Source: Phaseolus vulgaris
Lineage: Eukaryota > Streptophyta > Magnoliopsida > Fabales > Fabaceae
Direction of reading: 5' to 3'
Length of the DNA: 64,000 nt
Assembly (NCBI RefSeq): GCF_000499845.2
Contig: NC_023753.2
Span: forward strand, 24,724,942-24,788,941
The notes beneath the pieces were generated by a model. That model did no database searches. It was not told the origin of the DNA and was given only the letters and a program-made list of their open reading frames with translations. Made by a program: the position numbers and the translations under genes. Each line of letters starts with the position of its first letter. Position 1 is the stretch's first letter. This document shows positions 51,290 to 62,847 of the stretch, piece by piece.

Positions 51290-53680
51290 TCATATAGCTT
51301 GACGCCTGATTAACATCATTGAAGGTTCAACAACATTCATATCCACTCTGAAATACTCTTGATGATCATTTGAATACTTCTTTGCTTCAAAAACATTAAA
51401 GTTTACTTCTTCATCTAGAACACAAACCTTCAATTTTCCTTTGTCTACATCAATTATAACTTTGGCAGTTTTCATGAATGGTCTTCCCAATATCAAAGGT
51501 ACTTCAACATCTTCTTCAATATCCATTACAACAAAATCTACTGGGAATAGAAATTTATCTACCTTTACCAATAAATCTTGAACAATTCCATGTGGATATT
51601 TGATTGATCTATCAGCCAACTGCAAAGTCATTCTTGTTGGTTTCACTTCTACATCTCCAATTTTCTTCAGCATTGATGAAGGCATCAAATTAATACTAGC
51701 TCCAAGATCCAATAATGCCTTTCCAACAGTGAGATTTCCTATGGTAACTGGCAAAGTGAAACTCCCAGGATCTCTAGATTTTTGCGGTAATGACTTTTGA
51801 ATTATAGCACTGCATCCAGCTTCCAATTCAACTATCTCCTGGTCATTGAATTTTCTTTTCTTTGTCAATAATTCCTTCATGAATTTAGCATATGTAGGCA
51901 TCTTCTTTAAAGCTTCAGTAAAAGGAATGTTAATTTGCAATCTTTTGAGAATATCCATAAATCTTGCAAATTGCCTTTCTTTGCATTTCTTTGTAGGAGC
52001 ATGTGGATAAGGTACATCTTTTATAGGAACACTCCTCTCTTGTTTTTCACTTTTTTGATTTTTTTTTTCTATTTTCTCTCTAATATCTACAACATCTTCC
52101 TTATTCCTTCCTTCTCCTCCCTCACACTCACTCTGTTCTTTTTCATTTTCTCTCTCACTTAAAATCTCTTCCTCAACAACTAAATTATCTCCAATTCCTT
52201 TTCCTATAACTTTCCCACTTCTAGTGGTGATAGACTTGCAATGCTCTTTGGGATTGGTTTGTGTATTTGCTAAAAATTGACTTCCTTGATTATCAGCTAA
52301 CTGTTTAGCCAGCTGCCCCACCTGTGTCTCTAAATTTCTTATTGATGCTTCAGTATTTTTCTGATTAGATAGAGAGGCTTGCATGAATTTCTCAAATGTA
52401 TCCTCCAACTTGGATGTTCTCTCAGGAACGGAAGGATAATGTGGTTGCTGTTAATAAGGAGCTTGTCTGTTAGATGATCCAACCTCTTGCTTCCACCCAA
52501 ATCCTTGATTTGGATTATTCCTCCATCCTTGAGTCATGTTATTTGGATAATTATATGCAAAGCCACCTTGTCTTCCTTGATTATTCATATACTGAACCTC
52601 TTCCTCTGATGGATTTTGGTAAGAGCATTGGCCATTAAGATGATCTCCCCCAAAAAAATCACACTTCAAAGCTTGATTCTGAATTGAAGGAGAATTTACT
52701 GCATGTAATTGTTGAGGCAGTTTTGACATTTGCTTGGTTAATGCCTCAATTTGCTGAGTCAAAATCTTGTTTTGTGCTAAAATTGCATCTGAAGTACTAA
52801 GATCCAGCACCCCTTTCTTTTGCACTGTATATCTATCATGTTGAGCTTGGTAACCTGTTGAGGCTAAGGCATCAATGATTCTTGTAGCTTGTTCTGCATC
52901 AACACTCATCATTGTACCTCCTGCTGCAGCATCCAAGATCATTTTAGTATCAGGCCTCAAACCATTGTGGAATATGTTCAACTGAGTAATATCCTCAAAG
53001 CCATGATTAGGACATCTTCTTAACATCACTTTAAAGAGTTCCCAAGCTTCACAAAAAGGTTCTTCTGGCCCTTGCCTGAATGTGGAGATATCAGACTTAG
53101 CCTTGATATATCGAGAGAGTAGGAAGAATCTGTGTAGGAATTTCTCTTCTACATCATTCCAACTACTTAGACTCTGGTTTGGATGCGACTTTAACCATTC
53201 TTTTGCTTTGCCTGCAAGTGAGAAAGGAAATAGACGCAGATAAACAGATTCAATATCATTTTCCTCGAAGCCCATAGTCCCAACCAACTCATAGAATGTG
53301 GATAGATGAGTATAAGGGTCTTCATGATCCATCCCAGTGAATTGATGAGTACTGATTAAGCTAAGAAAAGCTGGCTTCATTTCTAATGATTTGGTGGTTG
53401 GAGGTATAGCTATGCTGGAGAAATGCCTTGGTCCTTGTTGCATAGCATAGTCTCCCAATGTCCTTCTAGGTGGATTTTGTCTATTTTCAGCCATTTGGAA
53501 GTCTGTTTGATTGTGTGAGTTGAGAGTGTTGGAAGATTCTCCTTTTGCTTGTCCTTGCTTCTTCTTTTCTTCTCTCTTCTTGCTCTGATTTCTTCTAGCT
53601 GTCTTCTCAATTTCTGGATCAAATTCCAATTGATCTTCAGGAACCTGTCCTCTTAATAACATGTATCTAAGACAACTCAA
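51290..53680 (-). pseudogene. Athila-like gag-protease, nearly intact with one in-frame stop
   Basis: One frame runs from the ATG at 53680 to 51290, about 800 codons including a single TAA at 52453-52451. Gag landmarks are EDPYTHLSTFYELVGTMGF, LRLFPFSLAGKAKEWL, SWNDVEEKFLHRFF and FCEAWELFKVMLRRCPNHG. After the stop come TRSGKVIG and the aspartic protease (ALLDLGASINLMPSS, then VPLILGRPFM). The active-site triplet is DLG, usual for this lineage. The next expected domain, reverse transcriptase, is absent; the ORF ends at a natural-looking stop before the 3' non-coding region. The protein would package RNA and mature gag only. Confidence 0.88.
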
Positions 53681-53799
53681 GCAAGGATTATTAGCACAGG
53701 ATAAAAGAATAAGATATAAACAAGTGTCTATTCACAAAGAAAACAAAATATTCACAATACTCAATGAGTTATACTTCAGCAATTCTTAAAAGAAATTGT

Positions 53800-53817
53800 T
53801 CCCCGGCAACGGCGCCA
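53800..53817 (-). other. Primer-binding site of the Athila-like element
   Basis: TGGCGCCGTTGCCGGGGA on the minus strand, 9 bases after the LTR end. This is the standard site of the Athila/Tat group. Confidence 0.93.
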
Positions 53818-53826
53818 AAAACTTGT

Positions 53827-54838
53827 TGATGTTTCTCGGCAAGTGTACTGAATCAACTATAATATAGTACTCTTTAAAGTACGAATGTCGAACCCACAGG
53901 GAACAATTCTAATTAAGATGTTTTTTTTTTAAAACTCATTAAGTATAGAAAATAATTTTGAGACTTTGTTCATAACCAAATTAAAGATTTCACAAGAACT
54001 CAAAGATTTAGGGTTTGGTTCTGGATGTAACAAAACCAACTTATCAAATATAGAGAAAGATACTTGGGATTGAATTGCGTCTATCTCAATAATCTGTATT
54101 TTGAATAATACAATATATAATACTCAAAACTACTTATTCTTGAAGCTTAATTTAAAGCCATTCATCTTGATTCCTCACAGATGAAATTCATAAGATAATT
54201 TCTCAAACACTGATTCCTCAGATATTTAACAAATCATCCAGCTTTAGGAACAAAATTATAATGCAATCAATAACCTGGAATCTATTCCTAGCATTACAAG
54301 TTATCAAGTATTTTTGTTTATTTCAGATCCTTAAAGGTACTTTCCAGTTAAACTTAAGGATCAAAATCAAGACTCTATTGATCAGACAGAATCAAGCAAT
54401 AAGCATAAAACGCAAATACCAAGAACAAGTAGAAAAGAGAATTATATATATATATATATATATATATATCACCAAGAATACATTTGATCAAGATAAATTA
54501 CATTCAATCCCAAGTTAGAAAGAACTTAGCCACTCATGACAGCTCCTCCAATCTTCATTCTTGATCTGGATTGCATAAGAAGGACTGATCTGAGCAAGTT
54601 CTTCTTCGAAGAACAGAGGTTTCTTCTCTTTCTCTCACTGGTCTCTCTCTAAAAAACCCAATCTGTTTTCCACCGCTGGTTTTGAATTATGTTTCAAAAT
54701 TTATATAATCAACTTTAGCTCAAGCTAGCCCGTTTTAGTTTGAGCTAGATCGTTCGGTGCATTTTTAGCTTGAGCTAGCGATTCTAGCCTGAGCTAGATC
54801 AGTATTTTTAATCAACTCTGGACAGTTTTAGCTTGAGC
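53827..54838 (-). repeat. 5' LTR of the Athila-like element, U3 part missing
   Basis: Ends AAACATCA at 53827 just before the primer-binding site. It matches 46108-48250 without the nested insertion. Near 54838, within AGCTTGAGCT motifs, it switches to 3' non-coding sequence, so its first ~300 bases are lost. Contains a TA microsatellite (54444-54469). Confidence 0.85.
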
Positions 54839-55105
54839 TTAAGCGAAAGTTGCAGAACAAAAAATTTTCTTCCTTTTCTGCATAAATAGCTTAGGCTAAA
54901 AGTTCTAGCTTAAGCTAAAATTACCCTGTAATGAAATTTTCTTGAAAATTTTCAATTTTGTCTTTGCCAAAAGGTTCAAACCTTTCTAAGCTTTCTTCCA
55001 TCTATTCATTTCACCAAACATTTCAAACCTACATGACCATTCCACATATCAAACTCGTTTTAAAGACATCAAATATTAAAACATACTACTAAATCAAAAC
55101 AAATA
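54839..55105 (-). repeat. Direct copy of the element's own 3' non-coding region
   Basis: Matches about 50965-51230 in the same orientation (AAGCGAAAGTTGCAGAAC ... ACATACTACTAAATCAAAAC). Its join to the LTR lies in shared AGCT-dyad sequence. Confidence 0.85.
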
Positions 55106-55562
55106 TGGAGATGATTGAGGCATGTTTAATAAAGTTGGAGGTGAGAAAACTCAAAGCCAAACAGCTAATCTTTGCAATATATGATGAAATGTGCAGAAAA
55201 ATAACCCTTTTTAGAGCCAAATTTGTTTTATTGCACCTTAGGTTCTGATATACATATATTGTCCTACCTTGTGGTATGCTAACAAAAGGAGAGCATAGGT
55301 GTAATTCAAATTTCTATAATTAAAAGAATTGGGTTTGGTGTGGCTGTTGGGATTTTGAGAATGAAAAAAAAAGAGAAAAAGAAAAAAAAAGGGAATGACA
55401 AAATTATCCAAATTCTCATTCTCTTTTCTAAAAAAAAAAGAAAAAGAAAAGCAAAGAGGATTACAAGAATATAAAAAGAAGCAATGTGAATGAATCCTAT
55501 GGAAGGGATAATGGATAACACAATTAGAAGTTGAATTGCAAATATGCTAATCTTTTATTAAG
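55106..55562 (+). repeat. Inverted copy of 48986-49462
   Basis: The reverse complement of the 3' non-coding region (GGAGATGATTGAGGCATGTT ... TCTTTTATTAAGTGTGAA). The left junction carries short homology (AAATCAAA...ATATGG). Confidence 0.87.
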
Positions 55563-55757
55563 TGTGAAAAGAAGAAAAGTCTGTTCTTAGGAGAGAAAGA
55601 GAAGAAACCTTTGTTCTTAGGAGAAGAAATTACTCAGATCAGCCCTTCTTATGCAATCCAGATCAAGAATGAAGATTGGAGGAGTTGTCATGAGTGGCTA
55701 AGTTCTTTCTAACTTGGGATTGAATGTAATTTATCTTGATCAAATGTATTCTTGGTG

Positions 55758-55788
<31 letters not shown>

Positions 55789-56401
55789 TCTCTTTTCTAC
55801 TTGTTCTTGGTATTTTCATTTTATGCTTATTGCTTGATTCTGTCTGATCAATAGAGTCTTGATTTTGATCCTTAAATTTAACTGGAAAGTACCTTTAAGG
55901 ATCTGAAATAAATGAAAATACTTGATAACTTGTAATGCTAGGAATAGATTCCAGGTTATTGATTGCATTATAATTTTGCTCCTAAAGCTGGATGATTTGT
56001 TAAATATCTGAGGAATCAGTGTTTGAGAAATTATCTTATGAATTTCATCTGTGAGGAATCAAGATGAATGACTTTAAATTAAGCTTCAAGAATAAGTAGT
56101 TTTGAGTATTATATATTGTATTATTCAAAATACAAATGATTGAGATAGACGCAATTCAATCCCAAGTATCTTTCTCTATATTTGATAAGTTGGTTTTGTT
56201 ACATCCAGAACCAAACCCTAAATCTTTGAGTTCTTGTGAAATCTTTAATTTGGTTATGAACAAAGTCTCAAAATTATTTTCTATACTTAATGAGTTTTAA
56301 AACAGAACATCTTAATTAGAATTGTTCCCTGTGGGTTCGACATTCGTACTTTAAAGAGTACTATATTACAGTTGATTCGGTACACTTGCCGAGAAACATC
56401 A
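55563..56401 (+). repeat. Inverted LTR fragment of the Athila-like family
   Basis: The reverse complement of the LTR from about 47990 to its end (without the nested insertion), ending GCCGAGAAACATCA at 56401. With 53827-54600 it forms an inverted repeat with arms of about 0.8 kb. Contains a TA microsatellite (55759-55784). Confidence 0.87.
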
Positions 56402-56600
56402 ACAGATTCTGGAAATCATTGCATTCTTCTACAAGATTTCTTCTATAGACAAAGGGAATTTCAAACTTCAGAAGGACTTCTATTGAGGGAAACTCATCAT
56501 TGTTGAAGATATTCTTGATGGCGGGGAAGAGTCAGCTCAGTTAGCAACTCCTGATGGAACAAGGCCACAAATTCTCGAGGATGTCTCTTTTTGGTTTCTA
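56402..56600 (+). pseudogene. Antisense ORF remnant of the second Tat-like element, C-terminal part
   Basis: Plus-strand reading shows an acidic C-terminal part (LIIVEDILDGGEESAQLATP) that looks like the continuation of the coiled-coil ORF cut at 46107. One stop lies near 56494. Confidence 0.45.
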
Positions 56601-56869
56601 TGTTGTTTATTTTTGGTAGGACAAATGTAATTCTATATTTTGTAAACATTTAACCATTTTTTGTATTCCATTTGGCTAGTGAGCCAAAATAATGATAAAC
56701 TACTTTTGACTCTCTTGTTTTATGTTGTCAGTTAACAATTTTTGAACTTTGACCATGAATGTTTTATGTTTTTTTAACAGTTAATAGGAATTAAATTGAG
56801 TGAATTTGATTGATTGTGAATACTATTAGTTGATCTCGATCTTTACCAAAAACGCTTTTAGTTTTAATC

Positions 56870-57250
56870 ATCATTCTTCATAGGGATTCATTCTGGTGGA
56901 TTCGACCACTACCAAGAAAGCTTCCTGTTTTCCTAAGCCTTGTTCTCGGTAGGGAGTTATGTGGTCAAATTCAACCTTTATTGAGAACGATTTACACCAT
57001 TGAACCTTGTTCTCGGTAGGGAATCATGTGGTTGGATTCAACCTTTGTTGATTTGTTGAAAGCATCATGTTATTTCAAGTTTCATTCTCAGTCATGTGGT
57101 TGGATTTAATCTTCATCGAGAGCAATTTGCATTACCGAACTTTGTTCTTAGTAAGGAATGTCATGGTTGGATTCAACCTTTGCCAACAATTTCAAGACCT
57201 GTTCTCCGTAAGGAATCGTGTAGTTGGATTCGAAATTTATTAAGAAGTAT
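56870..57250 (-). repeat. Tandem repeat, about six units of 60-75 bp
   Basis: Units share TTGTTCTCGGTAGGGAATCA, TGTGGTTGGATTCAACCTTT and ATTGAGAAC-type segments. Placed between the antisense ORF and the pol end of the second Tat-like element, like the block at 40735-41175 but unrelated in sequence. Confidence 0.78.
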
Positions 57251-57289
57251 TATCTTTCATCATTCTTGATAGGTAAAGATAGTATAAAA

Positions 57290-57730
57290 ATGTTTCATTA
57301 TTGGGTGTCTCGTTAAAACCTTCTTTAGCCAAAACCTTTAATACGAAAAGAATACAAATGGTATGAAATAGCGCACTTGTTACATAGATTCAACTAAAGT
57401 AAAAATTGCATTGGCTAGCATTCCATGTTCTTGTAATGTCTTCCCCGTTTAGATGTTTGATCCGGTTAGTCTTATTTCGCAAGCTTTCTTTGAGCTAGAA
57501 AGGTCCCACCCCCCCATTTAGGGCTAGTTTTTCGTCAATTAAATCTTCTCGAGGGTCATTCCTCATTCTCCACACTATATTGCCTTATTTGAAAAAGCTT
57601 GGCTTTACTTATGTATTATAGGGCTTGATCTCTTTGTGCTTGCAAGCTTTTTTCTCGTAGCTTTGCCTTGTCCTGTAGCTTATGCAATAGGTCAAGCTCA
57701 GTTAAGAGACACTCGAAATTTTCAGATAGT
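57290..57730 (-). pseudogene. Integrase C-terminal remnant of the second Tat-like element
   Basis: On the minus strand a LTELDLLHKLQDKAKLRE stretch (about 57710-57650) is followed, after frame breaks, by VWRMRNDPRED and DEKLALNGGVGPF (about 57570-57505), the integrase C-terminal region of Tat/Ogre elements. The post-pol signature GGCTAAAGAAGGTTTTAACG follows near 57335-57316. Confidence 0.65.
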
Positions 57731-57779
57731 CGACTTGTCGACCTCCAAAACTAACATTATATTCATGTCATAGGATAAT

Positions 57780-58672
57780 TTGTAGGGTGTCTATTGTGGT
57801 TTGCATTGGTACGCCCATAGTGCCACAAAAATTTATTTAGTTAAAAAAGAAGAATATACAAAGCTAAAAAGGGAAAGCTTGAACGCACCAACACTCGCCA
57901 AAGTTCGCCCAAACTTACCTAAGCAAGACACCCCTAGAGGATCTCGCTCAAGAGAGCTCAATCTCGCTCAAGTGAGATTACTCTATGTTAGGCCTTTTTT
58001 TCGTGCAACTCTCCTAGGCGAGCCCAAGCCAATTGGTGTTGAGAGTAATATGTTCAAACTCTTATGTATTGAGGTGATATCTAAACATAATATTTTGTTC
58101 TTGATTGATGATAGGTATTACTGTTTTGTTTATAATGCTTGGTTTACCATGATCTACAATCTTAAATTTGACTGGAAAGTACTTCTAAGGTTCTGACCGA
58201 AATAATAATGCTTAACATATTTGAATGCTAGAAATAAATTTGAAATGTTAATTGCTATCAACCTCTGGTCTGAATGATAAGAAGTTTTTATAAATATGCG
58301 AATAATCAATATTTAGGAGACATCGTAATAATTTTATGTGCAAGGAATTGATATATATATATATATATATGATTTTTATACGGGGATCAATATCAATCAA
58401 AGAACACAATTTTATCATGCTAATCAAAATACAAAAGAGTGAGAAAGATGAACCTCAATCCTTATTTTTCCAATTGAAGAAACAAACTCTTTGACTTGTT
58501 TTCATATTAATTATTGCAATCTTAACAAACTCCAATAAACTTTATTATTTTGTTTTCTATTTAGTGAATCTTTACTTGATTATTCAACAGTTCTTTTTGG
58601 GTTCGATATTCATCCTTAGGGACAAATTATTACTTATCACAATACGGTACACTTGCCGTAAAAAAGTTATAA
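57780..58672 (+). repeat. LTR of the TGAT...ATCA family, plus orientation
   Basis: The reverse complement matches the solo LTRs at 41737 and 46591 in order (CTAATCAAAATACAAAAGAG, TTCCAATTGAAG, then CACTTGCCGTAAAAA at the end). A TA microsatellite lies at 58348-58370. The left boundary is unclear: 57880-58030 has CTCGCTCAAGNGAG-type repeats that may be U3 or neighbouring sequence. Confidence 0.72.
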
Positions 58673-58678
58673 AGTTTT

Positions 58679-58696
58679 TGGCACCGTTCTTGGGGA
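58679..58696 (+). other. Decayed primer-binding site after the LTR
   Basis: TGGCACCGTTCTTGGGGA differs from the Athila/Tat site TGGCGCCGTTGCCGGGGA at a few bases, most of which fit cytosine deamination. It assigns the TGAT...ATCA LTR family to this gypsy group. Confidence 0.78.
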
Positions 58697-58739
58697 ACAA
58701 TTTGATTTTTTTAGTACAAATTCCTTCCAGAAAACCACT

Positions 58740-59455
58740 GGGCATTCACTAGGTAATCAATAACATATTACAACATACAAACACCACAAAGAGGTGATCT
58801 TGACCACACAAGAACACACACCCTCTTTGCCTTTTCACACACACAATCATAACAACCCTCTGACTTGCAGATTTACTGTTTTACAAGTGTACAAAATGAA
58901 AAACAATTACAAGAATAGAAGGAACCGACACCTAGTGTATAGGAAATCATAGAGCTCCTAATTCACTTCTTGAACCAATGGCACAACCTTAGGCAATCTA
59001 GCAAAGCTTGAATCAAATCTTCCTCAAACCTGTTTCTTAATCTCTCTTTCTGTGTATTTCAAATATGGAGGGTAACCCAGATTTATAGTTCTTCAAACTA
59101 GCCGTTTTAGGCACTTAAATACCAGCCAAAACAGTTTCAAACCAACTGAAAGTAGATTTAATAAGATTTTGGAAAAACTGTTAAGAAATTCAAAAATCAA
59201 CTGGTTGAACTATCGTTTTAACCGATTGAATTGGTTTTGACAGTTAGTCAACCAAATCAAAAACAGTTTGAAAACCCTCCAAACAAGCTAGGTGGAAAAC
59301 AACCAACTAAACCGAGAAATCAACTGATTGTTTTTCACTTAGCTTAGAAAAACACTTTTCATTTTCAAAACCAGATTGATTCAGCTGTGCTTTGGATTAA
59401 GAATGAATTTTACAAATTCTAAACTACCTAGAACTAAACCCCAAACACACCAGTT
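58740..59455 (-). repeat. Related LTR fragment with AACCGATTG-type motifs (minus orientation)
   Basis: Contains AACTGGTTGAAC, ACCGATTGAATTGG and CAACTGATTGTTTTTCACTT, resembling the palindrome-rich LTR family of 18573-19726 in inverse orientation. No exact ends could be set. Confidence 0.45.
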
Positions 59456-60497
59456 GATGATAATCAAATAAAGGAGGCTTTTATTAATGGAGGAAGAGGA
59501 CATCCACCCTCACATTTGAAGTTCTTCCTTCTAGTCTTCTCAAAATTAAAAGAAGACATAAAATAAAGATGAGGCACAAGCCCAAAGCCCATGCCCAAGC
59601 CCAAGAAGGCCAAAGCCCAAAGAGCCCAAGTCCATCCCATGAGGGGCAAGGCCAAGCTTTGAAATACTCTTGTATAGTTTTAGGAGGTGTGGTTATTAAA
59701 TAAAGGAGTGTGAAAATGTAAAATAAAGTCACATTACCCATGTGACTTAGGAGAGTGGTGTAGGTGTAGTTTTTGGGAGGTGTCATAGTAGAAATAGGTC
59801 ACACCTCCTCCCATGTGACTTGTTTTTGGTGGGAATTTCAAATGAGTTTATTTGAAATTTCCCACCTATTTTTCAGCACCTTAGGCTATAAATAGAGGTG
59901 CTTCCTTTGTAAAATGCAGATTGGAATTAATCTAAGAAAACTCTACTCAAATTTTGAGTGAACTTTGGAGAGCTTTGAGCCTTCTTCTCTAGTCTTATCT
60001 TGATGGATCAATGGAGTCCTCAAGTGGCGACATCACTCTCATCTAGGAGCATTCCACACTTCTAGTGGCGAGATCATCCATCCTCCTTCCATCTTCATGA
60101 GCATTTCTTCTCTCCTTCCTTTCTCCTCTTTCTATTGTTTGTGTTAGCTTGTGTTCTTGAGTTTTGGTTAGATGTTCTTGCTGTTTTTATGAGTTTTTGG
60201 TTCGGCAATTTTATAATTCTGTCCATTCATCTTGTTCCTTTTCTTTTCTTGCTCATTTGTTCGGTTCAATTTGACTATAATTGGAACTTCCATATGAGTT
60301 TGGAATTGGTGCTAGTTTTTGGAGAGTTCTTGACTTAGAACAATGATCCAATTCTAAGAAAAAGTGCCTAACTATTGTCCAACTCAAGTTGATTCCTAAG
60401 AAGGTCAAGAACCTTTCTCTATGTGGCTATTGGAATCACATCACCAGCACATGCATCAAGCTCTCTTCACAGATTTGGAGGCATCAAAGCTTCATTT
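59456..60497 (+). repeat. LTR-like sequence with TATA box (plus orientation)
   Basis: Has a core promoter (GGCTATAAATAGAGGTGC at about 59883) and a leader stretch (CTTATCTTGATGG ... CCTCAAGTGGCGACATCA). The leader resembles, inverted, the LTR at 62848-63440. The left end may be TGATGATAATC at 59456; the right end was not defined. It cuts into the gag at about 60498. Confidence 0.55.
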
Positions 60498-61535
60498 TCA
60501 ACAACTCTCACTATCTTCCTTACTTGGGGATCTAGAATGGTTAGGGTACCTAGACCTTTGAGAGTTGTGTTGAAGTGGAGGGATTAGAATGTATAGGGTT
60601 GTAAGTGGAATCTTTCTCAACATTTGAAGGAAAAGTTTTGGAAGAATTTTTGTTTTTGTTTTTGTTTTTCCAAGATGATTGGTAGTAGCTATCATTATAA
60701 GAGTTTTTGAAATAGTTTTTCTTGGAAAGTTGGGTTTCAACCTTCATGGTAAGGTGAACCATTTTTTCTAAATATGAATACTCATAAAGTTCCACCACAT
60801 CTTGGATTTTCCTTCTTAGTCCACTTACAAATTTAGCCATTTTAGATTCCTCTCTTTCATGCATATCAATTTTGATTAAAATCGTTTCAAGCTCTTTAAA
60901 ATAATCATCAACACTTTTTGTTCCTTGTTGAAGCTGTTGGAGCTTCAACAAGAGTTTCTTCCTATAGTGAGGAGGAACAAACCTAGTGCGCATGCATAAC
61001 TTTAAATCATCCCAAGAGACCACGACTAGCCTCTTGTTAAGCCAATGTCCATTATAGTTTTATGCCACCACTGCATGGCATAGTCTAAAAATTCTAAGAA
61101 GACTAACTTGACTTTTTGGTATTCTTGGACCTCATGTACATTAAAAATTTGTTCAAATTTATCCTCCCATCCTAGGTAAATGTTGGGATCACCTTCCCCA
61201 CTAAAACTAGGAATTTTTACATAAGGCAAAGAAATTTTAGGAGCATGGTGTGGTTGTTGGCGCCTCTCCTCAAAGTGGTTCAACCTCCAATCTTCTTCTT
61301 CCTCATGGCTACCATATTGAGTGAAACTCCTTGTAGCTCTTCTATGCTCCCATCTCCTTGGTTGTCTTCCATGAGCCGATTCAAGTCTTTGGAGTCTCTC
61401 CTCCATTTGTCTCATTTCTTCATCCTTTTGTGCTACTGACCTTTTTGTCGCCGCCAACTCACCCATAAGGAATGCCTTTTGAGGAGATTGGGGTTTTGAT
61501 GACTCCCCTGAAGAAAGATGAGCCATAATTCTCAA
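60498..61535 (-). pseudogene. Chromovirus-like Ty3/gypsy gag
   Basis: From the ATG at 61523 (MAHLSSGESSK) or 61535, a coiled-coil-like start (QKDEEMRQMEERLQRLES) leads to the gag core: KIPSFSGEGDPNIYLGWEDKF, LDYAMQWWHK and, after a one-base frameshift near 61050, SWDDLKLCMRTRFVPPHY, KLQQLQQGTKSVDDYFKELE and FVSGLRRKIQDVVEL. The zinc knuckle and all of pol are absent beyond about 60550, where LTR-like sequence of opposite orientation begins. The single frameshift and long open parts suggest moderate age. Confidence 0.85.
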
Positions 61536-62847
61536 GTGAACAAATAATTAGTCAAATAGAAGTTAGAAAACACTCTCTCAAGTTTGCGTCACTTTGGTGA
61601 AAAGAAAACAAGAAGAGAGCACTCAAAGCACTCAAAAAGAATTTTATCCTCTCACAAAGGTCTTTCTTGAGGTTGAAAACTCTCAAATGAAAAGGATCAA
61701 AGCCTTAAACACTTGATCTTAATGGAAACCGCAACAAAACTTAAAGAAGAAATACAAAAGACAATAAAGAAAAGTTTAAGCAAGAAAAGCTAAACCAAAT
61801 TTGAGAAAGAGAATATGACAAAACTTGAAAAGGAAACAAGTAAGAAAAAGGAATACAAAAAGACTCTAAGATACTTACTAAACTTTTAACAATGAAACTT
61901 TTTCTTTAGAAATTGTTAAAGAAAAAGGATAAAAATTCCACAATGGTTGAAATCAATTTGTCAATCAAGTTGAACCCAAAATTTTGAAATCTTTTCTCTT
62001 TAAGAAAATGGAACCCCAAATTTGCGTTTCACACTTCTCTTGTTTTTTTTTCATACTAGTTTTTGAATTATAGAAATGAAATGTCCAGAGTTTTGATCAT
62101 GCATATTTTCCAATAGCTCCAATTTTCACAAAAAAAATTGGGATTCAAAATAATTGATCACTTGAAATCTTTTATTTGAAACTTAAATTTACTTCTACTA
62201 AAACAAGTTTCTAATTACTTTTTAAACTTTCAAAATTAAAAGAAAAGTAAATAGAATCAAAGTAAGGACTCCTATAACACTAATGAACATATGAATAAAA
62301 GCAAAAAGGAAAGAACACAATAAGACACAAAATAACAATCCAAAAGCGAAACAAAGCTATGGAAAAGTAAAATGGTCGAATGAAATTGCAAGAAAAATAA
62401 AGGGCAGAAAATTAAATTGCAAGAATGTAAAGACAAGAATTTAAAGGTACTTGAATGTAAATACAAGGAATTAAAGATGCAAGAAAGTAAAGTTTCAATA
62501 AACTCTAAACAAGATAAGCTTAAAAACATGTTGTGAGTTGATTTTTAGATGTTTTCATTTAGGTGATACTTTACTTTAAGATTGTGATTAGGAGTTAATG
62601 GTAATGACCTTAGTAAAATTCCCACTGGACACTAACTTAGCCAAGTGGTTAAGTAGGCGTGAAGGTGCATTTCACAAAGGCAAAGATAAAAAAGACATTG
62701 TATGGTGACATGTATGCAATTGCCGAAATAAAGAAGAAAACTAGGAAACATTAATGGAAGGGAAACATGAAGGAAATGGAAGAAGAAACTTATGGAGATG
62801 GTGGTGGATGGTCACACCACTTAATGGATGGAAACAACCAAGATAAG
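61536..62847 (-). other. Leader between LTR and gag of the chromovirus-like element
   Basis: AT-rich, A-rich on the plus strand, without coding features. The open frame at 62529-62272 is compositional. No primer-binding site was confidently found next to 62848. Confidence 0.45.

Larger units (their letters stand above)
46108..56401 (-). mobile_element. Athila-like gypsy element (gag-protease only), rearranged
   Basis: On the minus strand, LTR 53827-54838 is followed by a primer-binding site, gag and protease (53680-51290), a repeat-rich non-coding region, a polypurine tract and LTR 46108-48543. To the right, a stretch of its own 3' non-coding region (54839-55105), an inverted copy of 48986-49462 (55106-55562) and an inverted LTR fragment (55563-56401) are attached. 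There is no reverse transcriptase or integrase anywhere in the unit. The whole unit sits inside the antisense ORF of a Tat-like element. LTR copies are very similar, so the insertion is fairly young. Confidence 0.82.

Noticed and set aside
56334..56342. GGTTCGACA as a tRNA B box
   Set aside because: No matching A box or cloverleaf; it is part of the Athila-like LTR and recurs inverted in the other copies. No convincing tRNA gene was seen in the window.
62272..62529. Leucine/serine-rich minus-strand frame
   Set aside because: Compositional frame in the leader of the chromovirus-like element.
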